Counted from the first letter of the stretch, positions 1-10,521 are shown. The stretch is DNA of 64,000 nt from Gonatopus flavifemur (GCA_018340375.1 JAFFJZ010000031.1:186001-250000), one strand, 5' to 3'. Notes: generated by a model from the letters alone, not told the origin. Numbers and translations: made by a program.

Positions 1-882
1 GAATCAAAACAATTCTATAATTAAATCTTTACTATAAAATCCAGATATAAAAGGAAACCCACACAATGATAATTTACATATAAAAAATCTTGAAATAAAA
101 AAAAGAAATATCTTGACCAATCCACCTATGAACCGAATATCTTGATTATTCCTTATCAAATGAATGATTATCCCAGAACATTTAAATAATATTGATTGAA
201 ATCAAGCATGAATCAAAGGATGGAAAAACCCAATTAAGTTAAACCCTAATATCGAAATACTTATTATTAAAGCTAACTGTCTTGAAGTAGATGAAGCAAT
301 AATTTTTTTTAAATCAATTTCAAGATTTGCTATAATACCTGATATAAATATTGTTAAACTTGATGAAATTAAAATTAACTGAATTAATATTCTATTTATT
401 ATTAATAAAATATTATATCGAAAAAATAAATGAACTCCAGCAGTTACCAAAGTTGAAGAATGGACCAAAGATGAAACTGGTGTAGGGGCTGCTATAGCTA
501 TTGGTAACCATGAACTGAAAGGAATTTGAGCTCTTTTAGTTGAACCTGCAATCATTATTATAAATAAAATGAATTCATGTTTAAATTCATACAAGAATAA
601 ATTTCAAGAATATAATAAATATTAATAACCCAATTATAATTAATAATCCAACATCACCGATTCGATTTGACAAAATAGTAACTATTCCAGAATTTCTAGA
701 ATTATAATTTTGATGAAGAATTACTAAACAATAAGAAATCAACCCTAAACCATCTCATCCCAATGAAATTCTTAAAATATTTGGTCTTAACATTATTAAT
801 ATTATTGATAAAACAAACAACAATACTAAATATACAAAACGATTTAAAAATTTCTCCCCTTCTATGAATTGAATTCTGTATA

Positions 883-1249
883 CAGGGCGTCCCATTTGGA
901 ACAGGACAGCTGAATAACTCTTCAGGGAATGGAGGAGGAAAAAAATTGTTCAGATAAAAGTTGTAGGGTTCGAAGGGGGCCATAAGATGGTGACCTTAAA
1001 TTCGACCTTGAGGTCAATTTTGAGCATAATTGATGGTCAAAGTATGTTTTTTCAGATGGAAAATCCTACGTTCGACCTCAGAAATGGAAAGAGAGGAAAA
1101 TTTTACGTCTGAATATGTTAACATATCAGGTCATTTAGAGGTCATTTGAAGGTCAAAAAACCATTTTCTATGGATTTTCACGGAAAAGCCTCAAACGAGT
1201 TGTTTCTCTGACCAAAGTTATCAAAGTGAAACCTCACGTTTCGACCTTG
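883..1249 (+). repeat. Left long terminal inverted repeat of the mariner-like element
   Basis: It pairs with the reverse complement of 2539-2911 along nearly its whole length with scattered mismatches. Its inner end is the shared block CGAAACGTG/CACGTTTCG near 1235-1249. Confidence 0.88.
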
Positions 1250-1353
1250 CATTGAAAGTAAACAGAACTAAACTTCAGAGTTTATTCTTCATATCAGTAC
1301 GAAAATGATCATTAAGAAGTTTCCATCGTTTACGGTGTAAGTGCGCGTTCAAA

Positions 1354-2415
1354 ATGGTTTATTCACCTGACGAATGTGTTGATATTTCAATGATCTTGGG
1401 TGAGTGTCGCGGAGTGTATCAAAGAGCGTCACGATTGTACAGAGAGCGGTTTGGAGATCGGCAGCATCATCCTTCTCCAGAAGTCATTCGCCAAGTTGAA
1501 AGAAATTGTCGACAATGAAGGATTGATCAACGCCGAAACAATCAAGGTTTCAACTTTAACGACCCTTGATGCGTTGCTGTTTTAGCAATAATACACATGA
1601 ATCCTCATGTTAGTTTACGTGATATTGAACGCGATTTCGGTATTCCACGCAGTACGGCACACAGAATTCTACAAGCTGCTCAATATCATCCGTACCACAT
1701 CACACTGACCCAAGAATTATCTCAACAAGATATGCAGAATCGGATTAACTTTTGCCATTGGGCTTTACAGAGGTTGAACGAAGCGCCCGATTTCTTTCGA
1801 TATGTTCTTTTCAGTGATGAATCAACGTTTCAAAGTACTGGCTTGTTAAATCGTCACAATAGCCACTATTGGTCAGCGCAAAACCCGCACTGGACTCAAC
1901 AAGTTGATCATCAGCATCGGTGGAGTATAAATGTTTGATGTGGAATTCTAGACAATCAAGTTATTGGGCCGTATTTTTTTGATGGAACTGTTAACGGTCC
2001 TAATTATCTACAGTTTTTACAGAATGAATTACCAGTTCTCATGGAAGATGTGACATTAGCAACTAGGCAGAGGATGTGGTATCAGCAAGACGGTGCACCA
2101 CCACACTTTGCTCGATGTGTGAGGGATTATCTAAATATCCTTTTCCCCAATCGTTGGATTGGTCGAGGTGGATTTGTACTGTGGCCGGCAAGATCTCCTG
2201 ATCTCACCCCTCTAGATTTTTATTTGTGGGGTTACGTGAAAAATGTCGTTTATACCAACCGACCAACAACACCTGTGGATCTACAACAACGCATCAGATA
2301 CGCGATTGCGAATATTCGTGCAGAAGTTTTTCAGTCTGTTCTTGGGAACTTTCGACGCCGGCTGGAGTTATGTATTGAAGTAAATGGCGGTCAATTCGGA
2401 CATCTCCTGCAATAA
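1354..2415 (+). pseudogene. Mariner-like transposase with three in-frame TGA codons
   Basis: The DDE transposase would cut and paste the element by binding its inverted repeats in the nucleus. The frame from the ATG at 1354 to the TAA at 2413 is 353 codons, the expected size. It is interrupted only by TGA at 1516, 1567 and 1936. An N-terminal helix-turn-helix region (SLRDIERDFGIPRSTAHRIL) is followed by the first catalytic Asp in FSDES, the second in WYQQDGAPPH, and the third in SPDLTPLDFYLWG, giving DD41D. The TGA at 1936 falls where the family has Trp (WSINV-stop-CGI). Under the standard code this is dead; under the mitochondrial code it would be open. Confidence 0.87.
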
Positions 2416-2538
2416 GTGTGTCTTACCCGTCAACAGATTTGTGCCATCTGTAATTATAAAACGACGAACTGGAAAAATAAATAATTTTTCAATTATTGTT
2501 TCAAATTTGGCATTCATTATCGTTCTCAAGGTCGAATT

Positions 2539-2911
2539 CAAGGTCGAAACGTGGGGTTTCACTTTAACTTTGATAACTTTGGTCAGAGAAACAACTCGTT
2601 TGAGGCTTTTCCGTGAAAATCCATAGAAAATGGTTTTTTGACCTTCAAATGATCTCTAAATGACCTGATATGTTAACATATTCGGACGTAAAATTTTCCG
2701 CTCTTTCCATTTCTGAGGTCGAACGTAGAGTTTTCCATTCGAAAAAACATACTTTGACCATCAATTATGCTCAAAATTGGCCTCAAAGTCGAATTTAAGG
2801 TCACCATCTTATGGCCCCCTTTGAACCCTACAACTTTTATCTGAACAATTTTTTTCCCCCTCCATTCCCTGAAGAGTTATTCAGCTGTCCTGTTTCAAAT
2901 GGGACGCCCTG
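2539..2911 (-). repeat. Right long terminal inverted repeat of the mariner-like element
   Basis: This is the inverted partner of 883-1249. It ends GGGACGCCCTG just before the TA at 2912. Confidence 0.88.
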
Positions 2912-3122
2912 TATGAAAATTATTGAAGAAATAAATATAACAATTCTGAAAATTCTTAAATGAATTCAATCAATAAGAAGACTAAAATTAATTTCTATCC
3001 TTAATATACTTAATGAACCTCAATTGATTAAAATTCTAAAATTATTAATAAAAAAAAATAATCTAATTATTAATAATAATATTCCTAAAATAAATAAATA
3101 TAATATATAAATTAATTTAATG

Positions 3123-3184
3123 ATTTAAAATATATTTATATCTTTGAATCCACAATCCAATATTTTAATTGAAACTATTTAAAT
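3123..3184 (-). tRNA. trnH: Mitochondrial tRNA-His (GTG)
   Basis: It lies between nd5 and nd4 as in ancestral insect mitochondria. The ATTTAAA and TTTAAAT ends form the acceptor stem, and the anticodon loop contains GTG on the minus strand. Confidence 0.8.
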
Positions 3185-4532
3185 AAATAAATGAATACAA
3201 TATCAAAATGATAACATTTAAAGGTAATCAATGGAGAATTAATACCATAAATTCAATTCCTTTTCCTGAATTAAATATTATTATTAAATTATTATTCTTA
3301 CCATGTTGAGTTACTCTAAATGAATATAATCTATGAGATGCACTAAAAAAACGAATAATTATCAAATATAATGAAATTATTTCATTTGACATGATAATTC
3401 TCCTTATTAAAAAAATTTCACTAACTAAATTCAATGAAATAGGAGCAGCTAAATTTGATGGACATATTGGAAATCAAAAAATACATATTGATGGTATTGA
3501 TACCATCAACCCTTCATTTGAAAACGAAATTCATCTACCCGAACGTTCATAAACCACATTAACTAAATGAAATAATCCAGAAGAACATAAACCATGAGCA
3601 ATATTTATTAAAATTGAAAATTCAAATCCGAATTTAGATATTGTTATTATACCATTCATTAATAATCCTATATGAACAATAGAAGAATAAGCTACCAATA
3701 TTTTCATATCAATTTGTATTAAACAAATAAATCAAATATCTAATATACCAATAAATGTAATTCTTATAATTAGATAATTAAATATACTTATTTCTTCAAT
3801 AATAATCAGAAACCGATACAAACCATAACTACCTAATTTTGATGAAATACCAGCGAAAATTATTGAACCAAAAACAGGAGCTTCAACATGAGCTTTAGGT
3901 AATCATAAATGAAGTAAATATATAGGTATTTTGACTGGAAATGCTACAATGAAAAAAAAATATGTAATAAAATTAATTTCTCTAAAAGTATAATCTATTA
4001 TGAATCTCAAAGTAAAATTATCATCATAAATTATAAATAATATAACTAATGAAGGTATTGAACAAATCAAAGTGTATAATACTATATAAAATATTGCTGG
4101 AATTCGCTCTTCAAAATTACCTCAATTTATAATCATATATATAATTGGAACTGATCCCATTTCAAGAAATGAATAAAATATGAATATATTTATTATAAAA
4201 AAAGTGAATACTAAAATGAAGAAAGTGAACGTAAAATTTTTCAAAATTCTTATATTAATTAATGATGAGTAATTTAAATTCGATAAAGTTGAATATATCA
4301 TCAAGAAAATTCATATTGTTAACAAAATTGAACCAAGAGATAAATAATCGAATCCTCCAATTATATCATAAATTTCTATTCAATGAAATTTTTCGAATTC
4401 AAATAACAATAGAGATATGAAAAACATTGAACAAAAAGAAATAGTTATTATTAAATTTAATGAATTGAAATTAAATTTATATTTTAAGAATATTTCACTG
4501 AAATAAAGAAAAATAATCAAAATAAAGATAAT
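3185..4532 (-). CDS. nd4: NADH dehydrogenase subunit 4, frame intact under mitochondrial code
   Basis: This is a membrane subunit of complex I. From an ATT near 4532 the minus strand stays open to about 3185 when TGA is Trp and AGA is Ser. Core motifs include [39 protein letters not shown] and [14 protein letters not shown], the quinone/proton-channel region of the family. About 448 codons is a normal length. No full stop codon is seen; the end may be completed by polyadenylation at the tRNA-His boundary. A 34-bp stretch at 4201-4234 recurs, with two differences, inside the control-region repeats. It is intact but sits in a presumed nuclear copy, so it is probably not expressed. Confidence 0.92.
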
Positions 4533-4563
4533 TTTATCATATTAATCAATTTGATTGATTACA

Positions 4564-4836
4564 TTATAAGTTTCAACACTCAAAATACGATAAAAAATAA
4601 ACAATAATTGTTAAACCTACTACACTTCCACAAACTACTAAAATTATAAATGAAATAATTAAATATTCACCTAAATTTTCTATTGACTCGAATACATATA
4701 TATTATATATAATAGAAAAAGTAAAAAATTCTAATCTCATCGAAGTTATTAAAAAATAATTATATTGTTTTAAAAATAATAATAATGATAACAGGATTAA
4801 GATAAAATTTGAATATAATATAATATATATATATTT
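4564..4836 (-). CDS. nd4l: NADH dehydrogenase subunit 4L
   Basis: This is a small three-helix complex I subunit. The minus-strand frame ends with TAA at 4564-4566 and carries the typical SLEFFTFSIMYN segment and C-terminal CGSVVGLTIIVYFLS. Start is uncertain between ATA codons at about 4821 and 4836 in an AT-repeat stretch. It is separated from nd4 by ~30 bp rather than overlapping it by 7 bp as is common. Confidence 0.8.
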
Positions 4837-4847
4837 TTTATATAATT

Positions 4848-4917
4848 TAGCTATATAATTTAAATAAAAATATTAATTTTGTAAATTGAAAATAAATCGC
4901 CCCCCCTTTGATAGCTA
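4848..4917 (+). tRNA. trnT: Mitochondrial tRNA-Thr (TGT)
   Basis: The acceptor stem is TAGCTAT paired with ATAGCTA. A five-pair anticodon stem encloses the loop TTTGTAA with anticodon TGT. It abuts nd6 directly, leaving no room for the tRNA-Pro that normally follows. Confidence 0.85.
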
Positions 4918-5433
4918 ATTCTTTCATCTTCATTTTTTTCACTTTTTTTATTAGTTCCAACAATAATTTTTTCAGTAATACATCCTATCAAATTAATATT
5001 TTTATTATGATTATATATCTCATCTATTTTATATAATATGATACAAGTAGGTCCTGAATCAATATACCCTTGCATAATATTTTCAATTATAATTGGGGGT
5101 ATTGAAATTATAATTCTTTATTTCACAAGATTAGTAATTTTTGTTGATAAAGATAGGCATAAAAATTCTTTAATAATTTTTATTATAATTTTTTCTATTT
5201 TTTTCACTTCAATATTCTCACTTTATTGATGAATTTTATGTAGTCCTGAAATTAATTAAATTTTTAATAATCCTATTGATTGTGAATTATTGAGTACTAA
5301 ATTTGCTTCTAGTAGAGATATAAGTTTACTCTATTCAATGCATATATCACCAATAACAACTTTTCGTATTACACTAATACTATTAATTTCATACTTTACT
5401 GCAAAAATTTCAATAAATTTATCTAAACCTTAA
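4918..5433 (+). pseudogene. nd6: NADH dehydrogenase subunit 6 with one premature stop
   Basis: This is a hydrophobic subunit of complex I. From the ATT directly after tRNA-Thr the frame runs to TAA at 5431-5433, 171 codons, the usual length. Features are an N-terminal helix with MHP, a glycine-rich IMIGGIEIMILYFTSL segment and a C-terminal helix before the final KP. One in-frame TAA at 5257-5259 breaks it. The 37 bp at 5285-5321 recur in inverse orientation in each control-region repeat. The final codons lie close to the cytb start. Confidence 0.85.
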
Positions 5434-5452
5434 CGAGTAATATTTAATTATT

Positions 5453-6595
5453 ATGAATGAATCAATTTCAAAAAATAATATTCTATTAAAAATTATAGAA
5501 GAATCATTAATTTCATTACCAACACCTCTAAATATTTCAATTTTTTTCAATTTTGGGTCTATATTAGGGTTGATATCAATTATTCAAATTATTAGTGGAT
5601 TTTTTTTATCATCACATTATTGCCCAAATATTAATTTAGCAGTTGAAAGAATTATTCATATTATACAAGATGTTAATAATGAATGATTTATTCGAAATAT
5701 TCATATAAATGGAGCCTCAATATTTTTTTCATGTATTCATTTTCATATTGGACGAGGATCATATTATTCTTCATTTAGATTGAAATATACGTGAATTGTT
5801 GGAGTAATAATTTTATTTATTTCAAGAGCAACAGCTTTTTTAGGGTATGTTTTACCATGAGGACAAATATCTTTTTGGGGGGCAACAGTAATTACAAAGT
5901 TAATTCCAGCTTTTCCCGTTATTGGTGAATATATTGTTACTCGATTATGAGGGGGATTTTCAATTAATAATGCAACATTGAATCGATTTTATTCTTTTCA
6001 TTCCATTCTACCTTTTATTATTATAATATTAGTTTTAATTCATTTAACTTTCCTCCATCAAACTGGTTTTCCAAATCCTCTTGGATCTAAGAGGAACTTA
6101 TATGAAATTCCTTTTCATATTTATTTTACTATTAAAGACATCCTAGGATTTATAATAATAATTAAATTATTAAGAATATTGGTGTTTTTTAAACCATATA
6201 TATTATCAGCTCCAGATAATTTTATACCTGCAAATTGCTTAAATACTCCAATTTATATTCAACCTGAATGATATTTTTCATTTGCTTATGCTATCTTACG
6301 ATCAATCCCTAATGAACTTGGGGGCGTAATTGCATTAATTTTTTCAATTTCAATTTCATTGATTATACCTTTTAATATATATAATAGAATTAAATCCAAA
6401 ATATTTTTCCCTTCAAATCAAACTTTATTTTGAATTTTTTGTATATCTTTTTTAATTTTAACTTGAGCAGGATCTAAACTTATTGAATACCCTTATGTTT
6501 GAATCAGACAAGTTACATCTATATTTTACCTTATTTATTTCTGAATTAATCCTTTAATAATCAAAATTTGAAAATTTATTCTAATTCAAAGTTAA
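5453..6595 (+). CDS. cytb: Cytochrome b, intact under mitochondrial code
   Basis: This is the quinol-oxidising, haem-binding core of complex III. The frame is 380 codons plus TAA with no interruption when TGA is Trp. Visible landmarks are the two-haem helix region (SSHYC and HIHMNGAS-type segment), [18 protein letters not shown], the [11 protein letters not shown] segment, [21 protein letters not shown] and the C-terminal [20 protein letters not shown]. It is followed at once by tRNA-Ser(UCN). Complete preservation of 1.1 kb suggests a young nuclear copy or true mitochondrial origin. Confidence 0.95.
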
Positions 6596-6656
6596 TGAAC
6601 TTGACATGAGTTTATGTTTTGAATACATATAAAAGGAATGAAATTTTCTAATAACT
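6590..6656 (+). tRNA. trnS2: Mitochondrial tRNA-Ser (UCN, anticodon TGA)
   Basis: The anticodon stem TATGT/ACATA surrounds the loop TTTGAAT with TGA. The acceptor AGTTAAT pairs imperfectly with AATAACT. It overlaps the end of cytb by a few bases in the usual location. Confidence 0.8.
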
Positions 6657-6690
6657 TATATAAAACAAAATTTAATGATTATTTTTAATA

Positions 6691-7625
6691 TTAACCTATG
6701 AAAAAAATAATTAAAACTGGAATTAAGAAATGCTTTTGAAATAATATTATCAATTCATCATAACGAATCTGAGGTGAAACCCCACGAATTCAAATAATTG
6801 AAAAATTAATTGATAAAAAAAAAAAATAAAAAATAATATATTTTATTCCAACTCCAATAAATATTATAGAAGGAAAGAAACTTGAAAATATAATTATACC
6901 ATATTCTGATATGAAAATTAACTCAAATAAACCTCTAGAATATTCCACATGAAATCCAGATACTAATTCCGATTCACCTTCAACTAAATCAAAAGGAGTT
7001 CGATTTGATTCAGCTGATATTGCAACAGATAGAACTAATATTATAGTGAATATTGTTATAAAGTATTTATTGATATACTGAAATTCAAAAAATTCATTAA
7101 GATTATAACTTTCATTGAATAAGATAACTCTCAAAATAGCTATAATTAATATCACCTCGTAAGAAATTGTTTGTGAAACTGAACGAATAGCTCCAATTAA
7201 TGCATATTTAGAATATGATGATCAACCTGCTATAACTAAAGGGTCAGTTCTAACTGATAAACAACAAAAGATAAATAATACTCCATCATCTTTTAAAAAA
7301 GATTCTTCTATTAGAGGTACTATTAATCAAATTATTAATAATCAAATTAATATCACTATAGGAGATATAATGAAAAAAATTTATAATATATTGTTACATT
7401 AGTAATTTCATTAGTATATAATTTGATTGCATCACTAAAAGGCTGTAAAATTCCATTAAATCGAACTTTATTTGGACCTTTCCGATTTTGAATGTACCCT
7501 AAAACTTTCCGTTCTAACGAAGTATTAAAAGCTACTCTAATTAAAACCAATAATATATTTAAAATAATAGTTAAAATTAATATACCCTCATATACAAATA
7601 TTATAAAATTGAAAAAAATTATTAT
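6691..7625 (-). pseudogene. nd1: NADH dehydrogenase subunit 1 with one-base frameshift
   Basis: This is the complex I subunit forming the quinone access channel. From ATA near 7625 it reads [19 protein letters not shown], loses frame in a T-run (A7 on the plus strand near 7373-7379), and resumes with LVMAGWSSYSKYALIGAIRS, AESNRTPFDLVEGESELVSG and a C-terminal IRGVSPQIRYDELM, ending at TAA 6691-6693. Adding one T to the run would restore the frame, so a homopolymer sequencing error is an alternative to real decay. Length otherwise is normal. Confidence 0.9.
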
Positions 7626-7692
7626 TTAAAAATTGAAATTAATTTTTATAATTGAATTCTAAATTCAATACACTTGATCTGCCAGAATAAAC
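7621..7692 (-). tRNA. trnL1: Mitochondrial tRNA-Leu (CUN, anticodon TAG)
   Basis: The minus strand has the typical TGGCAGA D-arm entry and an anticodon stem TTGAA/TTCAA around TTTAGAA. It sits between nd1 and 16S. Confidence 0.8.
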
Positions 7693-8955
7693 TTTTTAAA
7701 ATATTCTATTATTAAAAATCATTTCTTATATAAAATCCTTTCGTACAAATATATATAAATAAACACTGATAAAGATAGAAATCGATCTGGTTCACACCGA
7801 TCTTAACTCAAATCATGTAAGATATCAAAAGTCAAACGGACTTAAATTTTTAATATCTTCATTAAAATTATTTCTTAATTCAACATCGAGGTCACAATCG
7901 ACTTATTTAATATGAACCATCATAAGTTATTACGCTGTTATCTCTAAGGTAATTTATTTAAATTTTGAAATTGAAATTTTTTAAAGTCATTAGTTTATGT
8001 TCAATAAAATTTCAAAGTTCATTAAATTTGAAAATCCTCCCAATAAAATATAAAATGAATTTTTTCTAGTTAAATATTGAAAAATGAAATTTATTCTCTA
8101 TAAAATTCTATAGGGTCTCCTCGTCTTTTATTTACATTTAAATATTTTCATTTGAAATGAAATTTCATCAATAAAATTAATAAAGTTATTATTTCATTTT
8201 TTCATTCATACAATTTCCCAATTGAAGAACTAATGATTATGCTACCTTTGTACAGTCAAATTACTGCAGCTATTCAATTCAAATCATTGAGCAGGAAAGA
8301 CTTTTTATCTCAACAAAAAACCATGTTTTTGATAAACAGGTGGACAATAAATTTGCCTAATTCATAAAAATTGAATTATTGAATTAAATTTGAATAATAA
8401 AAATTTAAAATTACTTATATTATCATTATTATTCAGTTAGTTTTATTTTAACTGGAATTTTTTCAATAAATTAAATTATTGAGTACTGAGTTTTCTCAAA
8501 TTTTAGTTGAATTATTACATTTTTTTAATAAAAAAATAATTTTAATTCCATTAAAATCATATAAATATTCATATAAATGAAAATTTTAAAATTGTTTCAG
8601 AGTTTATCCCTTAAAATATTTTAAATCAATGATAAAATAAAAAATTAATCTTCAATTCATATAAATAACTTCTTGAATCAAATTTAGTTATAAAAAAAAC
8701 TAGATATTAAAATTCGATTTACATTTCATTATCCTAATTATGAATTTTTAATAATTTTTTCACATTACCTAATATTTATAATTAACTCATTTTATTTCGA
8801 GAAATTGAATATGAAATCAATTTTAAATAAAAATCCCTGAGACAAAAGGTACATTCAATGAAAAATTCTTTGTCATATATCAATTTATTCCTTTACAGTA
8901 TTGATTGAAGATATTAATTTTTTCTGAAATCAATACTGAGATATTATATTATTAT
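7693..8955 (-). rRNA. rrnL: Mitochondrial large subunit rRNA (16S)
   Basis: Conserved peptidyl-transferase region blocks are visible on the plus strand as reverse complements: GGTTCACACCGATCTTAACT near 7790, TTACGCTGTTATCTCTAAGG near 7930, GGTCTCCTCGTCTTT near 8114 and ATTATGCTACCTTTGTACAG near 8236. It is bounded by tRNA-Leu and a degenerate tRNA-Val position. Ends are approximate. Confidence 0.93.
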
Positions 8956-8962
8956 CAATTTT

Positions 8963-9023
8963 CAGAATTAAAAAATTTCTTATTAATAATTTGAAAAATT
9001 GATTAATTCAAATATAAATTCTG
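8963..9023 (-). tRNA. trnV: Possible tRNA-Val remnant
   Basis: The interval between 16S and 12S has a perfect CAGAATT/AATTCTG acceptor-like stem 61 nt apart, at the position of tRNA-Val. I cannot find a TAC anticodon in a proper loop, so this may be a degenerate or misplaced call. Confidence 0.3.
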
Positions 9024-9830
9024 AAAACACTCTCCAGTATTTTCCCTTTGTGACGACTTACTTCAATAATTTAATGGAATTGACGGGCAATATGTACATA
9101 TTTTATAATATATTCGAATTAAATAATTTAATAAATTTACTTTTGAATCCAATTTCTGAAAATTATTTGAAAAATTTTATTAATAATTGAAATAATAATG
9201 TAATCCAAATAAATCCTTATTTATGATCTATATTTTAATCTGAATTCAATTTCAATTGAAATTACAGGAATTAATTTCTGAAATTTATTCTATCAAACGA
9301 CAATACATAAAATCATGAAATAAGTTTAACTTATCGTGCACCATCAATTACTCATCAAATTCCTCTGATTAATTAAAATACCGCCAAATTTTTTAATTTT
9401 AATAATATCTTATATTTAATCATTTTGAAAAATTTTTTAAATAAAAATACTAGGATATCTAATCCAATTTTGAATAATTATTCTCTCAAACAAAATAAGG
9501 AAAAATTTTTAATAATAAAATTATTTCACTAACTTTTAAGATTCTGACATTTTTTTTTAATTTAAAATTTGATTATCTCATTAATAAATATGATGATTAA
9601 TTCATTTATATTGTTCAACCGCAATTGCTGGCACAATTCTAATTCAAATTCAAATTTTTACGAAAACTAAATTAATTTATTTTTTAATATTATCAATTTC
9701 ATAATATTATTATTTAAATACTTCATCAAAAAATTATTTATTCAATAAAATTTCAATTAATTCATTCAACTAAAATTGAATTGATTCAAATTTTTATTAG
9801 TTAAATCTCTTTATTGTGAATAAAATATTC
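9024..9830 (-). rRNA. rrnS: Mitochondrial small subunit rRNA (12S)
   Basis: Decoding-region sequence appears near 9038-9100 (reverse complement of the 3' major domain, with GACGGGC at 9080), and the 530-loop equivalent as CCGCAATTGCTGGCAC near 9619. It lies between the tRNA-Val position and the control region. The 5' end is not defined. Confidence 0.9.
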
Positions 9831-9928
9831 TAATCTAGACTAAGATTCTCCAAAAAATAGTTTAATTTGAAATATTAATTTTGGGAATTAAAGTTATATA
9901 CATATATATATATTTTCTTGATAATTAA

Positions 9929-10521
9929 GATCTTACGACAATGTAAATTACTCATAATCTATACAGTAGAGATATAATCGCCAATAAAATATCTCCACTA
10001 GAAGCAAATTCAGTACTCAATAATTCAAGTTCACTTTTTTTATTTTAGTATTCACTTTATGAAAATTTCAAGATTAACGTTCATTTATAGGTATATCAAA
10101 CTAGACAATAAATTTAAACGAAGATCTTACGACAATGTAGATTACTCATAATCTGTACAATAGAGATATAATCGCCAATAAAATATCTCTACTAGAAGCA
10201 AATTTAGTACTCAATAATTTACGTTCACTTTTTTTATTTTAGTATTCACTTTATGAAAATTTCAAGATTAACGTTCATCTATAGGTATATTAAACTAGAC
10301 AATAAATTTGAATTGAGATCTTACGACAATGTAAATTACACATAATCTGTACAGTAGAGATATAATCGCCAATAAAATATCTCTACTAGAAGCAAATTTA
10401 GTACTCGATAATTTACGTTCACTTTTTTTATTTCAGTATTCACTTTATGAAAATTTCAAGATTAACGTTCATTCATAGGTATATTAAACTAGACAATAAA
10501 TTCAAACTAAGATCTTACGAC
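9929..10521. repeat. Three 194-bp control-region tandem repeats plus a broken fourth
   Basis: Units start at GATCTTACGAC at 9929, 10123, 10317 and 10511; the fourth ends after 11 bp at the nuclear junction. Units are nearly identical, differing by a few substitutions. Each holds a 10-bp stem (GTAGAGATAT/ATATCTCTAC) around a 13-nt loop. This is followed by 37 bp identical to inverted nd6 (5285-5321) and directly by 34 bp matching nd4 coding strand (4201-4234). The remaining sequence is unmatched in the window. Confidence 0.92.

Larger units (their letters stand above)
883..2911 (+). mobile_element. Mariner-like (DD41D type) DNA transposon inserted in nd5
   Basis: The element is 2029 bp with inverted repeats of about 370 bp starting CAGGGCGTCCCATTTGGAAC. 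It is flanked by TA at 881-882 and 2912-2913, the target duplication of the Tc1/mariner superfamily. Removing it with one TA rejoins nd5 in frame. It holds one transposase ORF on the plus strand at 1354-2415. The long inverted repeats are unusual against the short (~30 bp) ends of classical mariners. Spacing of the last two catalytic Asp residues (41 residues between) points to the DD41D (rosa-like) group. Confidence 0.9.
1..3121 (-). pseudogene. nd5: NADH dehydrogenase subunit 5, split by a transposon, truncated by window edge
   Basis: This is the membrane proton-pumping subunit of respiratory complex I. Reading down from an ATT start at 3121, the N-terminal transmembrane part runs to 2914, is interrupted by the transposon at 883-2911, and resumes at 882 toward position 1. 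Recognisable conserved stretches are [22 protein letters not shown] and [12 protein letters not shown] (AGA read as Ser), followed by the [18 protein letters not shown] block. A one-base frameshift lies near 600-605. The C-terminal part lies outside the window. About 1.09 kb of coding sequence remains of a usual ~1.67 kb. It sits just downstream of tRNA-His on the minus strand, as in most insects. Confidence 0.93.
1..10521. other. Mitochondrial DNA segment, probably nuclear-inserted (NUMT)
   Basis: A continuous AT-rich block carries nd5, tRNA-His, nd4, nd4L, tRNA-Thr, nd6, cytb, tRNA-Ser(UCN), nd1, tRNA-Leu(CUN), 16S, 12S and control-region repeats in the standard insect order and orientation. 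The proteins read with TGA as Trp and ATA as Met. It begins before the window and stops abruptly inside a control-region repeat at about 10521, where composition changes and nuclear transposons follow. A transposon in nd5, a TAA in nd6 and single-base frameshifts in nd5 and nd1 argue for a non-functional nuclear copy. nd4 and cytb are still open, so the transfer looks recent. A misassembled join of mitochondrial reads to nuclear DNA is the alternative. Confidence 0.85.

Noticed and set aside
702..983. Minus-strand ORF across the transposon edge
   Set aside because: It joins the transposon inverted repeat to nd5 in a wrong frame.
4518..4540. nd4 start at the ATG at 4540
   Set aside because: That frame meets TAA within 20 codons; the conserved nd4 frame starts from ATT near 4532.
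9929..10521. CRISPR-like array
   Set aside because: Units are contiguous 194-bp tandem repeats without variable spacers and lie in a mitochondrial control region.
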